A stretch of DNA of 64,000 nt from Methylotenera sp. (lineage in GTDB: Bacteria > Pseudomonadota > Gammaproteobacteria > Burkholderiales > Methylophilaceae). Made by a program: the position numbers and the translations under genes. This document shows, piece after piece, positions 38,363 through 46,369 of this stretch (positions are counted from its first letter, which is position 1; each line of letters opens with the position of its first letter). The DNA is taken from contig JABFQV010000008.1 of assembly GCA_013141495.1 (NCBI GenBank), forward strand, positions 404,221 through 468,220. The letters are read 5' to 3'. The notes beneath the pieces are model-generated. The model was not told where the DNA came from. It searched no databases and was given only the letters and a program-made list of their open reading frames with translations.

Positions 38363-39313
38363 ATGCAATCTAATTGGCAGCAGTCCATTTTTAGCACTCG
38401 AGCTACTCGCGATATTACTTTGGCTGTGGCAGTGACATTTTTAGTGTCAATGGCGCTGGTCTTGTTTGACGTGAACGAACGCTTTATTGCTGCAGCGTCA
38501 CGCCATGAGCAATGGCAGGTAGATGAATTGCCATTAGTGTTGCTTGTCGCTTATGCTGCACTTACTTGGTTTTCTGTTCGTCGTTGGAATGAATCACGGC
38601 AAGAAGTGGCCGCCCGTCTTGAAGCTGAACAAAAGATTGCACAGTTGCTGGCTGAAAATCAGCGGTTATTACGCCACTCACTTGAAGTGCAAGAAGAAGA
38701 AAAGCGCAGCCTTGCGCGCGAGTTGCATGATGAACTAGGTCAGTATTTACATGCTGCGCGCACTGAGTCTGTTGCCTTGAGGCTAGGTTCGTCAGATAAA
38801 TTTATAGGTGAACGCGCCAAAAGTATTGAGCACGCTTTAACGCATATTCAACTGGTAGCGCGTGACATTATCAGTAAACTGCGCCCACCCGCGCTAGATG
38901 AGCTAGGGCTATCAGCTGCATTGGAGCAACTGGTACTGCGCCAGTGTGAAACCTCGGTAGATATTCAATGTAGCTTTAATATAGCACGTGAGGTAGATGC
39001 TGTGGGTGGGCCGGTAGCAATTAACGCTTACCGAATTGCGCAAGAGTGTTTAACTAACATTGTGCGTCATGCGCATGCTAGCAAGGTTAATTTCATGGCA
39101 AGGCTGGCGCAAAATTGCTTGATACTTGAAATTTCAGACAATGGGCGCGGCCACCCAGTGCCCATAGTTGCAGGCTTTGGCATTGCAGGCATCCGTGAGC
39201 GGGTTGATAGCCTAGATGGAAAACTCACCATGCATAGCGAGCCAGAGTATGGTGTTTTTGTCGGCGTATCGTTGCCGCTGAACAAAACAGTATTAAAACA
39301 AGAAGTGATTTAG
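38363..39313 (+). CDS. NarX/DegS-type sensor histidine kinase
   Basis: A 316-aa kinase with two N-terminal TM helices (about 17-37 and 50-67) around a very short periplasmic loop, a coiled linker, HisKA_3 with His122 in RELHDELGQYLHAARTES, and HATPase_c with NAYRIAQECLTNIVRHAHAS and ISDNGRG. It would phosphorylate the LuxR-type regulator encoded 6 bp downstream. The near-absence of a periplasmic domain suggests sensing within or near the membrane. It appears cotranscribed with the PglL-like gene. Confidence 0.93.
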   Translation: MQSNWQQSIFSTRATRDITLAVAVTFLVSMALVLFDVNERFIAAASRHEQWQVDELPLVLLVAYAALTWFSVRRWNESRQEVAARLEAEQKIAQLLAENQRLLRHSLEVQEEEKRSLARELHDELGQYLHAARTESVALRLGSSDKFIGERAKSIEHALTHIQLVARDIISKLRPPALDELGLSAALEQLVLRQCETSVDIQCSFNIAREVDAVGGPVAINAYRIAQECLTNIVRHAHASKVNFMARLAQNCLILEISDNGRGHPVPIVAGFGIAGIRERVDSLDGKLTMHSEPEYGVFVGVSLPLNKTVLKQEVI

Positions 39314-39319
39314 ATCAAC

Positions 39320-39955
39320 ATGACGATAAGAGTATTACTTGCCGATGATCATTCTGTGGTGCGCGCGGGCTACCGCCACCTGTTGCAATCAGCAGCAGAT
39401 ATTCAAATTATTGCGGAAGCCGATAGCGGTGAAGAAGCCTACCGTCTGTATGCGGAAACAAAACCTGATGTCACGGTGATGGACATCTCCATGCCCGGCA
39501 TGGGTGGGCTTGAAGCACTGCGCCGTATTAGGGCGCAAGACCTAAGCGCGCGAGTGTTGATGTTTACCATGCATGATGACGCCGTGTTTCCATCTCGCGC
39601 GTTAGAGGCAGGCGCCCGCGGCTACCTTTCAAAATCATGCCCGCCAGAAGCATTGGTTGAAGCTGTGCGTGCAATTGCAGCAGGGCATAAATACCTGGGG
39701 CAAGATGTTGCGCAAAAGGTAGCGCTTCAAATGGTGATAGGCACGGGGGATTTGTTACAAAAACTATCTGCGCGTGAGTTTGAAGTGTTTAACCTGCTGG
39801 CTCAAGGCTTACCGCTCAATGAGTTAGCCGAGCGTATGCACATGGATTACAAAACTGTAGTGAATGTGCAATCGCGCATTCGGCAAAAACTAGCGGTTGA
39901 AAACACGGCGCAGTTAGTCATGCTGGCTATTCGTGCCGGTGTGATTAAACCCTAG
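39320..39955 (+). CDS. NarL/FixJ-family response regulator
   Basis: A 211-aa regulator. The receiver has VLLADDHSVVRAGYRHLL, phosphoacceptor Asp55 in VMDISMPGMGG and Lys in YLSKSC. The LuxR-type HTH near the C-terminus has LSAREFEVFNLLAQGLPLNELAERM and TVVNVQSRIRQKL. It is the partner of the adjacent kinase. The HTH departs slightly from consensus (EFEVF for EVEVL). Target genes are unknown; the downstream pseudopilin operon is a candidate by proximity only. Confidence 0.93.
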   Translation: MTIRVLLADDHSVVRAGYRHLLQSAADIQIIAEADSGEEAYRLYAETKPDVTVMDISMPGMGGLEALRRIRAQDLSARVLMFTMHDDAVFPSRALEAGARGYLSKSCPPEALVEAVRAIAAGHKYLGQDVAQKVALQMVIGTGDLLQKLSAREFEVFNLLAQGLPLNELAERMHMDYKTVVNVQSRIRQKLAVENTAQLVMLAIRAGVIKP

Positions 39956-40014
39956 CAGCCTGTCGGACTTAAAGGAAATCGGCTGCAAATCCGTCTGGAC
40001 GGTCTATATTTTGT

Positions 40015-40068
40015 GGTATCCGTATTCCATGATAGTTATCAATCATGGAATACGGATACCCTTTTTTT
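40015..40068 (+). terminator. strong intrinsic terminator after the regulator
   Basis: Perfect 19-bp stem GGTATCCGTATTCCATGAT (40015-40033) and its complement (40042-40060), an 8-nt loop, then CTTTTTTT. It separates the pglL-kinase-regulator operon from the pseudopilins. Confidence 0.93.
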
Positions 40069-40326
40069 AACCCTGCTTAACAATCACTCCCATTATTGAC
40101 GGGAATAACTCCTAGTGTTAAGTGGGTTTTATCGCATCGCTTTGTAATAAGTTCATCACTATGATGCGTACATGCCTAAATGTTACTAAATGTTATTAAG
40201 TTTTTATGCGTTTGGTGATGTTAAAGCACTACGCTAATGTGATAAATGACCATATAAATTAGCTCTATAGCGGTAAGCCCAGACCTTTAGCGGTTTTAAA
40301 AAAATCATTATTCTTAGGAGATTTAA
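40069..40326. other. leader of the first pseudopilin gene
   Basis: About 258 bp. TTAGGAG lies just before the ATG. No sigma-54 motif like that at 41512 is present and no convincing -35/-10 pair was found. Confidence 0.4.
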
Positions 40327-41283
40327 ATGAAACAAATGATGCTTCAATCAAAACAAAAGGGTTTTACCCTGTTAGAGCTATTAGTGGTCATTACACTATT
40401 AGCCGTATTGTCAGTAGGTGCTTTAATCGCTTATGAAGGTATCGGCGACAACGCACAAGCAACCGCAGCTGCAAATAACACTGCAGGTGTAGACCGTGCA
40501 ATTCGTAACTTCCGTGCGGTGAGCTTAACGTATCCAAACCAATGGGATAACTTAGTTCAAGAAGGTTCAGCATTAACATTTGATGGTTTAACCGAAGTTG
40601 CGGCAGATGCTGATGAAGCAGCAAAAAAACCATTAGTAGTTGCTCGTCCTACACGTAATGCGTTTGGTAGCTGGAACATTGCAGCTGACGCACAAACTAA
40701 ATCTAACGTTATGGCTGCTTTTGATGCGGTTGGTATTGATGAAGTACAACAAATGACAGCGCTTGCAACTGGTAAAGCGCCTAACGTGCAACACAATGAA
40801 GGTGCAAATGCTGCAGCTCATGACCTTGAAATGGTTGATCCGCTATTCACACACGTTTCAATCATGCCATCTTCAGTAGGTGCTACTGCATGTACTGCTG
40901 GTACTGCATCAATTGCTACAAACTTTGCAGGTGATGCTCCAGTAGCAGTTACCAATGACTACGGTCTTAAGTTGAATGCAATCAATGACTCATTAGACCC
41001 AGCTTTATGTCAATTGGTGATTGCGCTTGGCTTCGGTCATGATGCAGCACACAGCACAGCTGACTCACCAGCAGCGATTGTTACTGCGGCGACATATTCT
41101 AGCAAAGCCATTAACCCAGCTAACAGCTATGGTCGTTATGTTGCGCTATTCCATGTGGGTACAGGTAATGCAACAACTATTACATCAGCTGATATTCACA
41201 AAAAAGCACATTTAATTGCGATTGTTGATACTGAAGGTAATTCAATCGACACTAACATTGCAAATGCAACAGCTACAAACTAA
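40327..41283 (+). CDS. large type IV pilin-like/pseudopilin protein, copy 1
   Basis: A 318-aa prepilin with a class III leader MKQMMLQSKQKG and cleavage before FTLLELLVVITLLAVLSVGALIAYEG, with Glu at mature position 5. The region NFRAVSLTYPNQWDNL resembles the GspG alpha/beta transition. It is far longer than GspG (about 140 aa). The extra C-terminal domain of about 200 residues has two Cys residues and ends in YGRYVALFHVGTG and KKAHLIAIVDTEGNS; I do not recognise it. A paralogue of about 90% similarity lies at 41740. Strong Shine-Dalgarno sequence and terminator suggest high expression as a major subunit. Confidence 0.85.
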   Translation: MKQMMLQSKQKGFTLLELLVVITLLAVLSVGALIAYEGIGDNAQATAAANNTAGVDRAIRNFRAVSLTYPNQWDNLVQEGSALTFDGLTEVAADADEAAKKPLVVARPTRNAFGSWNIAADAQTKSNVMAAFDAVGIDEVQQMTALATGKAPNVQHNEGANAAAHDLEMVDPLFTHVSIMPSSVGATACTAGTASIATNFAGDAPVAVTNDYGLKLNAINDSLDPALCQLVIALGFGHDAAHSTADSPAAIVTAATYSSKAINPANSYGRYVALFHVGTGNATTITSADIHKKAHLIAIVDTEGNSIDTNIANATATN

Positions 41284-41324
41284 GTTAATTTGATTTTAAA
41301 TCGAATTGATTTAGCTTAAGTATG

Positions 41325-41356
41325 AAGGTGGAGCCACAAAATGGCTCCACCTTTTT
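41325..41356 (+). terminator. intrinsic terminator after pseudopilin 1
   Basis: AAGGTGGAGCCA, loop CAAAA, TGGCTCCACCTT followed by TTT. An almost identical terminator follows copy 2 at 42717. Confidence 0.92.
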
Positions 41357-41368
41357 GTGCTAAGTGTT

Positions 41369-41421
41369 CTTAGGTGGTGGTTGTTAACATCATTGGTGGT
41401 TGTTAACAACCACCACCTAAG
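41369..41421. repeat. 20-bp-arm inverted repeat between the pilin copies
   Basis: CTTAGGTGGTGGTTGTTAAC (41369-41388) and its perfect complement (41402-41421) around a 13-nt loop that repeats GGTGGTT. No T-tract follows. It could be a cruciform or mRNA-stabilising stem. Confidence 0.7.
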
Positions 41422-41511
41422 TGACATTCTAACGGGAATATGTACCAGTAAATGCGGGAGATATTCCTAAATTGTTTTTTATTACAATCAGTTACATTTT
41501 ATTACAATTGG

Positions 41512-41529
41512 TTGGCACGTAGGTTGCTT
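41512..41529 (+). promoter_or_regulatory. sigma-54 promoter before pseudopilin 2
   Basis: TTGGCACGTAGGTTGCTT matches the -24/-12 consensus (TGGCACG, 4 bp, TTGC) with GG and GC 12 bp apart. Two direct copies of ATTACAATyrGTT lie just upstream. The transcript would have a leader of about 200 nt. Confidence 0.8.
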
Positions 41530-41739
41530 ATGTAGCTCTGCACACATGGGGTGAATGCTGGCTAGTTGGTTGGTTGTGTGTCGGGATTATCTGATCCTCC
41601 CCTCCTTGGTGATTGTTCTATTTATTAGAGCTAGTTGTCGGGGGATTCAGATGTGGTAAATGGATGCGCTGATGATAGCCCCTATCAACGCAGTCTACAA
41701 AATAATGTACTGGGGTTTTTAATAACCAAGGAGATTCAT

Positions 41740-42690
41740 ATGATGCAATCAAAACAAAAGGGTTTTACCCTGTTAGAGCTATTAGTGGTCATTACACTAT
41801 TAGCCGTATTGTCAGTAGGTGCTTTAATCGCTTATGAAGGTATTGGCGACAATGCACAAGCAACCGCTGCTGCAAATAACACTGCAGGTGTTGACCGTGC
41901 AATTCGTAACTTCCGTGCTGTGAGCTTAACGTATCCAAACCAATGGGATAACTTAGTTCAAGAAGGTTCAGCTTTATCACTTGACGGCTTAACAGAAGTA
42001 CAGGCGTTAGCAGCAGAAGCAGCAAAAACCCCATTAGTAGTTGCTCGCCCTACACGTAATGCGTTTGGTAGCTGGAACATTGCAGCTGACGCACAAACTA
42101 AATCTAACGTTATGGCTGCTTTTGATGCGGTTGGTATTGATGAAGTGCAACAAGTAACAGCGCTTGAACCGGGTAAAGCGCCTAACGTGCAACACAATGA
42201 AGGTGCGAATCCTGCAGCTCATCAGCGTGAGTTTGTTGATCCAGCGTTCACACACGTTTCAATCATGCCATCTTCAGTAGGTGCTACTGCATGTAGCGCT
42301 GGCGCTGTTGCTGCATCAATTGGTACAAACTTTGCAGGTGATGCTCCAGTAGCAGTTACCAATGACTACGGTCTTAAGTTGAATGCAATCAATGACTCAT
42401 TAGACCCAGCTTTATGTCAATTAGTGATTGCGCTTGGCTTTGGTCATGATGCAGCACACAGCACAGCTAACTCACCAGCAGCGATTGTTACTGCGGCGAC
42501 ATATTCTAGCAAAGCCATTAACCCAGCTAACAGCTATGGTCGTTATGTTGCGCTATTCCATGTAGGTACAGGTAATGCAACAACAATTACATCAGCTGAT
42601 ATTCACAAAAAAGCACATTTAATTGCGATTGTTGATACTGAAGGCAATTCAATCGACACTAACATTGCAAATGCAACAGCTACAAACTAA
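41740..42690 (+). CDS. large type IV pilin-like/pseudopilin protein, copy 2
   Basis: A 316-aa prepilin with a short leader MMQSKQKG before FTLLELLVVITLLAVLS. ATG 41740 follows AAGGAG; an in-frame upstream start at 41635 would add non-pilin sequence. It is identical to copy 1 across the first 75 or so mature residues and nearly so over the last 100. Differences cluster in three short blocks (after ALSLDGLTEV, around NPAAHQREF, and after CSAG). A recent tandem duplication with localised diversification, driven by its own sigma-54-type promoter. Confidence 0.85.
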   Translation: MMQSKQKGFTLLELLVVITLLAVLSVGALIAYEGIGDNAQATAAANNTAGVDRAIRNFRAVSLTYPNQWDNLVQEGSALSLDGLTEVQALAAEAAKTPLVVARPTRNAFGSWNIAADAQTKSNVMAAFDAVGIDEVQQVTALEPGKAPNVQHNEGANPAAHQREFVDPAFTHVSIMPSSVGATACSAGAVAASIGTNFAGDAPVAVTNDYGLKLNAINDSLDPALCQLVIALGFGHDAAHSTANSPAAIVTAATYSSKAINPANSYGRYVALFHVGTGNATTITSADIHKKAHLIAIVDTEGNSIDTNIANATATN

Positions 42691-42716
42691 ATCATCCTGA
42701 TTTAATTTGAGTGACT

Positions 42717-42748
42717 AAGGTGGAGCCACAAAATGGCTTCACCTTTTT
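42717..42748 (+). terminator. intrinsic terminator after pseudopilin 2
   Basis: AAGGTGGAGCCA, loop CAAAA, TGGCTTCACCTT (one G-T pair) then TTT; a duplicate of the terminator at 41325. Confidence 0.88.
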
Positions 42749-42808
42749 GTGTTGTGTAGTAATAAGCGGTTTAACGCATTGTTTAAAGATTAAGTAAATG
42801 AAGTAACT

Positions 42809-43621
42809 ATGTTCAACAAAAAACCACTGACATTTCAAAAAAAGTTTGACCAGTTGCGAGCGTTGCCATCACTGCCTGCGCGAGCGTTGTGTCATGTTTT
42901 TTTTGAGCTGTTAGCAAAAGTTAAATGCTCTGTTAGCCATAATTATTTGCACCGCCACACGCTCAATCGTAGTGGCGGTTTTACGTTATTAGAATTGCTC
43001 GTTGTGGTAACTTTGATGGCGATTGTGGCAGGCACGGCCATGATTTCGTTAGATGGTGTAGATGAGCATGCCGCCACGCAAATCGCCAAAAGTGAAATGG
43101 TGGAAATCAGCAAGGCCATCAGGCAGTTTAAGCGCGATACTGGGGTTTATCCAACCCCATCTCACCCTGCAGATTTTTCTGCTTTGTTTTCGTGCCCAGC
43201 CTACTTTTCTGCTGAGCAATGTGTTTTTAATGTTGATACCGCTCGTGGTTGGCGCGGCCCTTATATGACTAAGCAGGGTGATGGCTATGTGGATTTGGTT
43301 GCATTTCCATTACTGGTTGACGCTGCAACTATTCATGCTAAAGCCGATGCTTTTCAGCAATATGACAGTATTGCCAGTATCGTTTGGCACACATGTAACA
43401 ACTATGCCACATGCCCTGAACCATTAAATAGCGTTGGTCGCCCATACCTTTTATTTGATTTTATAGACGACGCTTTAACACCTGCAATCAATGAAGCTGA
43501 CTTTGCGAGAGTAGTCAGTATGGGTGCCGATGGTAAGTATGGTGGTGTAGGTGCGGATGCTTGCTTGCCTAATAACGCTCACGCTGATGGAAAGGATGAT
43601 TTTGTGCTATGCCTAAAATGA
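42809..43621 (+). CDS. GspG-like pseudopilin with long leader
   Basis: 270 aa. The prepilin site is RSGG before FTLLELLVVVTLMAIVAGTAM, followed by AIRQFKRDTGVYPTP and ARGWRGPYMT, the GspG pattern. Uncleaved residues before the site number 57, much longer than the usual 6-25; internal TTG codons could give a shorter form. The C-terminal part has GADGKYGG, a possible calcium or metal loop as in GspG. It overlaps the next gene by 13 bp, so the two are coupled. Confidence 0.82.
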   Translation: MFNKKPLTFQKKFDQLRALPSLPARALCHVFFELLAKVKCSVSHNYLHRHTLNRSGGFTLLELLVVVTLMAIVAGTAMISLDGVDEHAATQIAKSEMVEISKAIRQFKRDTGVYPTPSHPADFSALFSCPAYFSAEQCVFNVDTARGWRGPYMTKQGDGYVDLVAFPLLVDAATIHAKADAFQQYDSIASIVWHTCNNYATCPEPLNSVGRPYLLFDFIDDALTPAINEADFARVVSMGADGKYGGVGADACLPNNAHADGKDDFVLCLK

Positions 43622-44619
43622 TTTCTTTTCATGAATTTCTGCCACAAAACAAGTGCCAGCAAGGTTTTACGTTGCTTGAGATGCTATTGGTGATTGCACT
43701 GATGGGCATGCTTGCGCTTTCTGCTACCGCGCTAGTAGATAACCTGGATGAACAAGAGCGCTTTGAAACCACCCGTACTAGATTGCAACAAATTAAAACA
43801 GCGATTATTGGAGATACTTCACGCACGCTAAATGGTGAGCCGATGATTAGCGGTTTTGTGGCAGACATGGGGCGGTTACCCGCTAATATTGAAGAACTGG
43901 TTGAGTTGCCAAGCGCTGGTAATGAGTGGGGGGAAGATGTCCTTGATTATCAGGGAGTTTCAGATGTGAAGATAGTTAAGATTTCACTTTATGGTGGATC
44001 AAGAGGTCCATACCTTGATGTACTGCCAAGCTCAGGTACTTCTGCCGTACGTGCATTTAGAGATGGATGGGGTAATCCAGATGAAGTAGGTAAAGCGTCT
44101 GATTTTGGATGGAATGTGAGCGCTGTGAGCCCCGTATTTAGTATTCAAAGTTATGGTTCAGATGCTGCACTTGGCGGTACAGGTGTATACGAGGCTGACT
44201 ATCCCTCAACCATTAATTTGATTGAGCTAGATGATTACCAAGTTAACTTGAGTGGAGTGAGTGTTCATGTCAACTTTAACCAAGCACCCGCCGCTGATAG
44301 AACCCCATTAAGATTGCGCATATATTCATTGCAGGATGGGGTGTTACAAACGCCTTATGAAAGTAATAGTTTTACACATGGTGCTTCTTCGGTGGCGCCA
44401 ACAGTCGCTACATTTCCAGCCGTAAATAAGTCATTGCTTTTAGGTAAGCATGCCATATTGATTACGTGTTATGACGGTGACGATACGCCTGCAACAGTCA
44501 CAAGTGACAAAGTCTATGACGGTGATTGTGATGGTAATAACCTTCATACATCACCTTATTATTTCAATCTGTTACCTCGTTCTCAGTTACCAACTATTCC
44601 TTGGATTATTACCCCATGA
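43609..44619 (+). CDS. pseudopilin (minor or large subunit)
   Basis: 336 aa. Leader MPKMISFHEFLPQNKCQQG, then FTLLEMLLVIALMGMLALSATAL with the Glu5 equivalent. The early mature region is GspG/H-like (MGRLPANIEELVEL, SRGPYLD, RDGWGNP). The last 130 residues form an unrecognised beta-rich domain (VNLSGVSVHVNFNQ, GKHAILITCYDGDD). Such large minor pseudopilins often cap the tip. Its stop overlaps the next ATG (ATGA). Confidence 0.82.
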   Translation: MPKMISFHEFLPQNKCQQGFTLLEMLLVIALMGMLALSATALVDNLDEQERFETTRTRLQQIKTAIIGDTSRTLNGEPMISGFVADMGRLPANIEELVELPSAGNEWGEDVLDYQGVSDVKIVKISLYGGSRGPYLDVLPSSGTSAVRAFRDGWGNPDEVGKASDFGWNVSAVSPVFSIQSYGSDAALGGTGVYEADYPSTINLIELDDYQVNLSGVSVHVNFNQAPAADRTPLRLRIYSLQDGVLQTPYESNSFTHGASSVAPTVATFPAVNKSLLLGKHAILITCYDGDDTPATVTSDKVYDGDCDGNNLHTSPYYFNLLPRSQLPTIPWIITP

Positions 44620-46352
44620 GTTTGAAATCCCTCGCTCAATTTTCACCTTTTGCCCGCCGTGCTACTTCCATTTTAGTCTGTGAAACAGATGGCTTTACCT
44701 TGCGTGGCGCGGTGATTAGCCGTGTGGGTGACGATTTAGCTGTTTCATTTTCTGCAAGGTCTGAGGCGCTTGAATTTAAAGCCGCGGTCACAGAGATTAT
44801 TGCCAGTGTGCGTAAGCAGGGTTGGAGCGGTAAAACGGCAGTTTTACTCACCCCTGGGGCTTTATCTACATTGGTAGAGTTACCTGTTGCACCTAACAGC
44901 AAGCGCCCGCCAGAGCAAATGCTGGAGTTGGTGCGCTGGGAGCTTGAGCCTTTGCTCATGCAGCACACTACATTGTGGTCTGTGGGGCGCATATTAGTTG
45001 GGTTGGGTTATTTAACCGAGGCACAAGCCACTGAGGTGTTAGACCGCCAGCAAGGTCGCAAGGGCGCAGAGGATGCTTCTGCGCTTGAGGTGTACTCATT
45101 TAAACGTTATGGCGAAATGGCGATTGAAATGGGTTTTATCAATCATCGCCAAATGGAGGAATGCTTAACGCGGCAAGCTTGGTTGCAGGGTAGCGGTGAA
45201 GACGTTGCCTGTGGCTGGTCTGCCCAGCCTGCACCTGTGGGTACTGAAGCCGCAGAGAGTGGACATTACCCATGGTTAGTCAGCGGTGTTAATCAGGGCA
45301 TGATGCAGCAATGGGCAGCAGCCTTTGCTGCCAGTGGTGTGGTGTTAGAACATTTGTATCCACTGGTTGGCTGTGCGGCAACTTCGCCTGAGCTTGCCCC
45401 AAGCGAGGCAGGCGATGTATTACTGATAGAGGCGCATGCTGGTTTGGTTGCAGGGGTGCGTGTTAACGCGGGGTCGGTGGTTGCTATCAACCTGCAACAA
45501 AGTACATTAAAAGACACTATAGATGCTTGCTTAGAGGCATACCACGTACTCACCCCACCAGAAGTTAAAACAATATGGTTAGCCAGTGCGATTGGTGAGT
45601 CTGATGGGCTTGAAATCAGTTTAACCAGTATGTTGGGGCGGCCTGTTAACCCATTGGAAATCGTTAAAGGGGATGCTACACCGGGCATGCTAGGTGCAGC
45701 CCGCAACGCATTGGCGCTGGCAGGCGCTGGGCGTAGTTGTGCGGTCTCTGTACAAGGGGCAAAGTTGCCGTTATGGCAAAGCATTGAGTTCAGGGCTATT
45801 GCGGCTGGGTTGTTGCTGGTGATAGCGGTAGGCGCGGCAGAGGCGGTGTTGCAACTGCGCCAAAATTTGGCACAGGCTGAGGCTGAGCGTGTAGGTAAAG
45901 CTGCGGCAGTAATGGATGAGGCCGTAGGTAAAGTACAGGTGCGCATCGATGAAATTAAAAAATTGAAAGATGAGCTAAAAGCCAAAAATGAAACGCTGGA
46001 TAAATTGCAAAAGCGTATTGACCTGTTGGCAATAGATGTACCTAAACGCACGGCACTGGTGCAATCTTTGTTAGCAGATTTAAGCAGCACCGTGCCTGAA
46101 GACATGGTGATCGACCGCATTGAAGAAACGCCAAAAGATGGTTTTAGAGTATCAGCATGGTCACTCACAGAGAAATCGGCACAGCAGTTTGTAAAGGCGT
46201 TTCAATCTGCAATGGAATCACTAGGGTTTAAGGTGATGGATGTGACGGTAAGTAGCCAAACTGGGCGGTTGAGTTTACAAGGTTATGCACTGCGGTTCAG
46301 GTTGGTTAATCAGCAAGATTTAGTTGCAGCGCCAACGCCAGCTAAAAAATAA
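44616..46352 (+). CDS. PilM-PilN-like fusion (GspL/MshI type) assembly protein
   Basis: 578 aa from ATG 44616. Residues 1-110 begin an actin-like PilM fold (ILVCETDGFTLRGAV, LVRWELEPLL). Residues 122-147 (VGRILVGLGYLTEAQATEVL) and 164-190 (RYGEMAIEMGFINHRQMEECL) look like two GspE_N/MshEN-type motifs inserted in it. The actin-like fold resumes to about 385. A TM helix at about 393-412 is followed by a coiled coil (415-470) and a PilN-like periplasmic domain. It would link the ATPase to the periplasmic alignment complex. The fused form resembles GspL. Confidence 0.8.
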   Translation: MSLKSLAQFSPFARRATSILVCETDGFTLRGAVISRVGDDLAVSFSARSEALEFKAAVTEIIASVRKQGWSGKTAVLLTPGALSTLVELPVAPNSKRPPEQMLELVRWELEPLLMQHTTLWSVGRILVGLGYLTEAQATEVLDRQQGRKGAEDASALEVYSFKRYGEMAIEMGFINHRQMEECLTRQAWLQGSGEDVACGWSAQPAPVGTEAAESGHYPWLVSGVNQGMMQQWAAAFAASGVVLEHLYPLVGCAATSPELAPSEAGDVLLIEAHAGLVAGVRVNAGSVVAINLQQSTLKDTIDACLEAYHVLTPPEVKTIWLASAIGESDGLEISLTSMLGRPVNPLEIVKGDATPGMLGAARNALALAGAGRSCAVSVQGAKLPLWQSIEFRAIAAGLLLVIAVGAAEAVLQLRQNLAQAEAERVGKAAAVMDEAVGKVQVRIDEIKKLKDELKAKNETLDKLQKRIDLLAIDVPKRTALVQSLLADLSSTVPEDMVIDRIEETPKDGFRVSAWSLTEKSAQQFVKAFQSAMESLGFKVMDVTVSSQTGRLSLQGYALRFRLVNQQDLVAAPTPAKK

Positions 46353-46369
46353 TAGGGTTTAAAACAATC

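Noticed and set aside
41635..41739. Upstream start for pseudopilin 2
   Set aside because: It lacks a ribosome site and would place 43 residues before the prepilin site; ATG 41740 has a clear AAGGAG.
44636..46168. Long minus-strand frames opposite the PilM-N fusion
   Set aside because: Antisense shadows of a gene in a coupled operon; Ser/Ala-rich composition typical of reverse frames.
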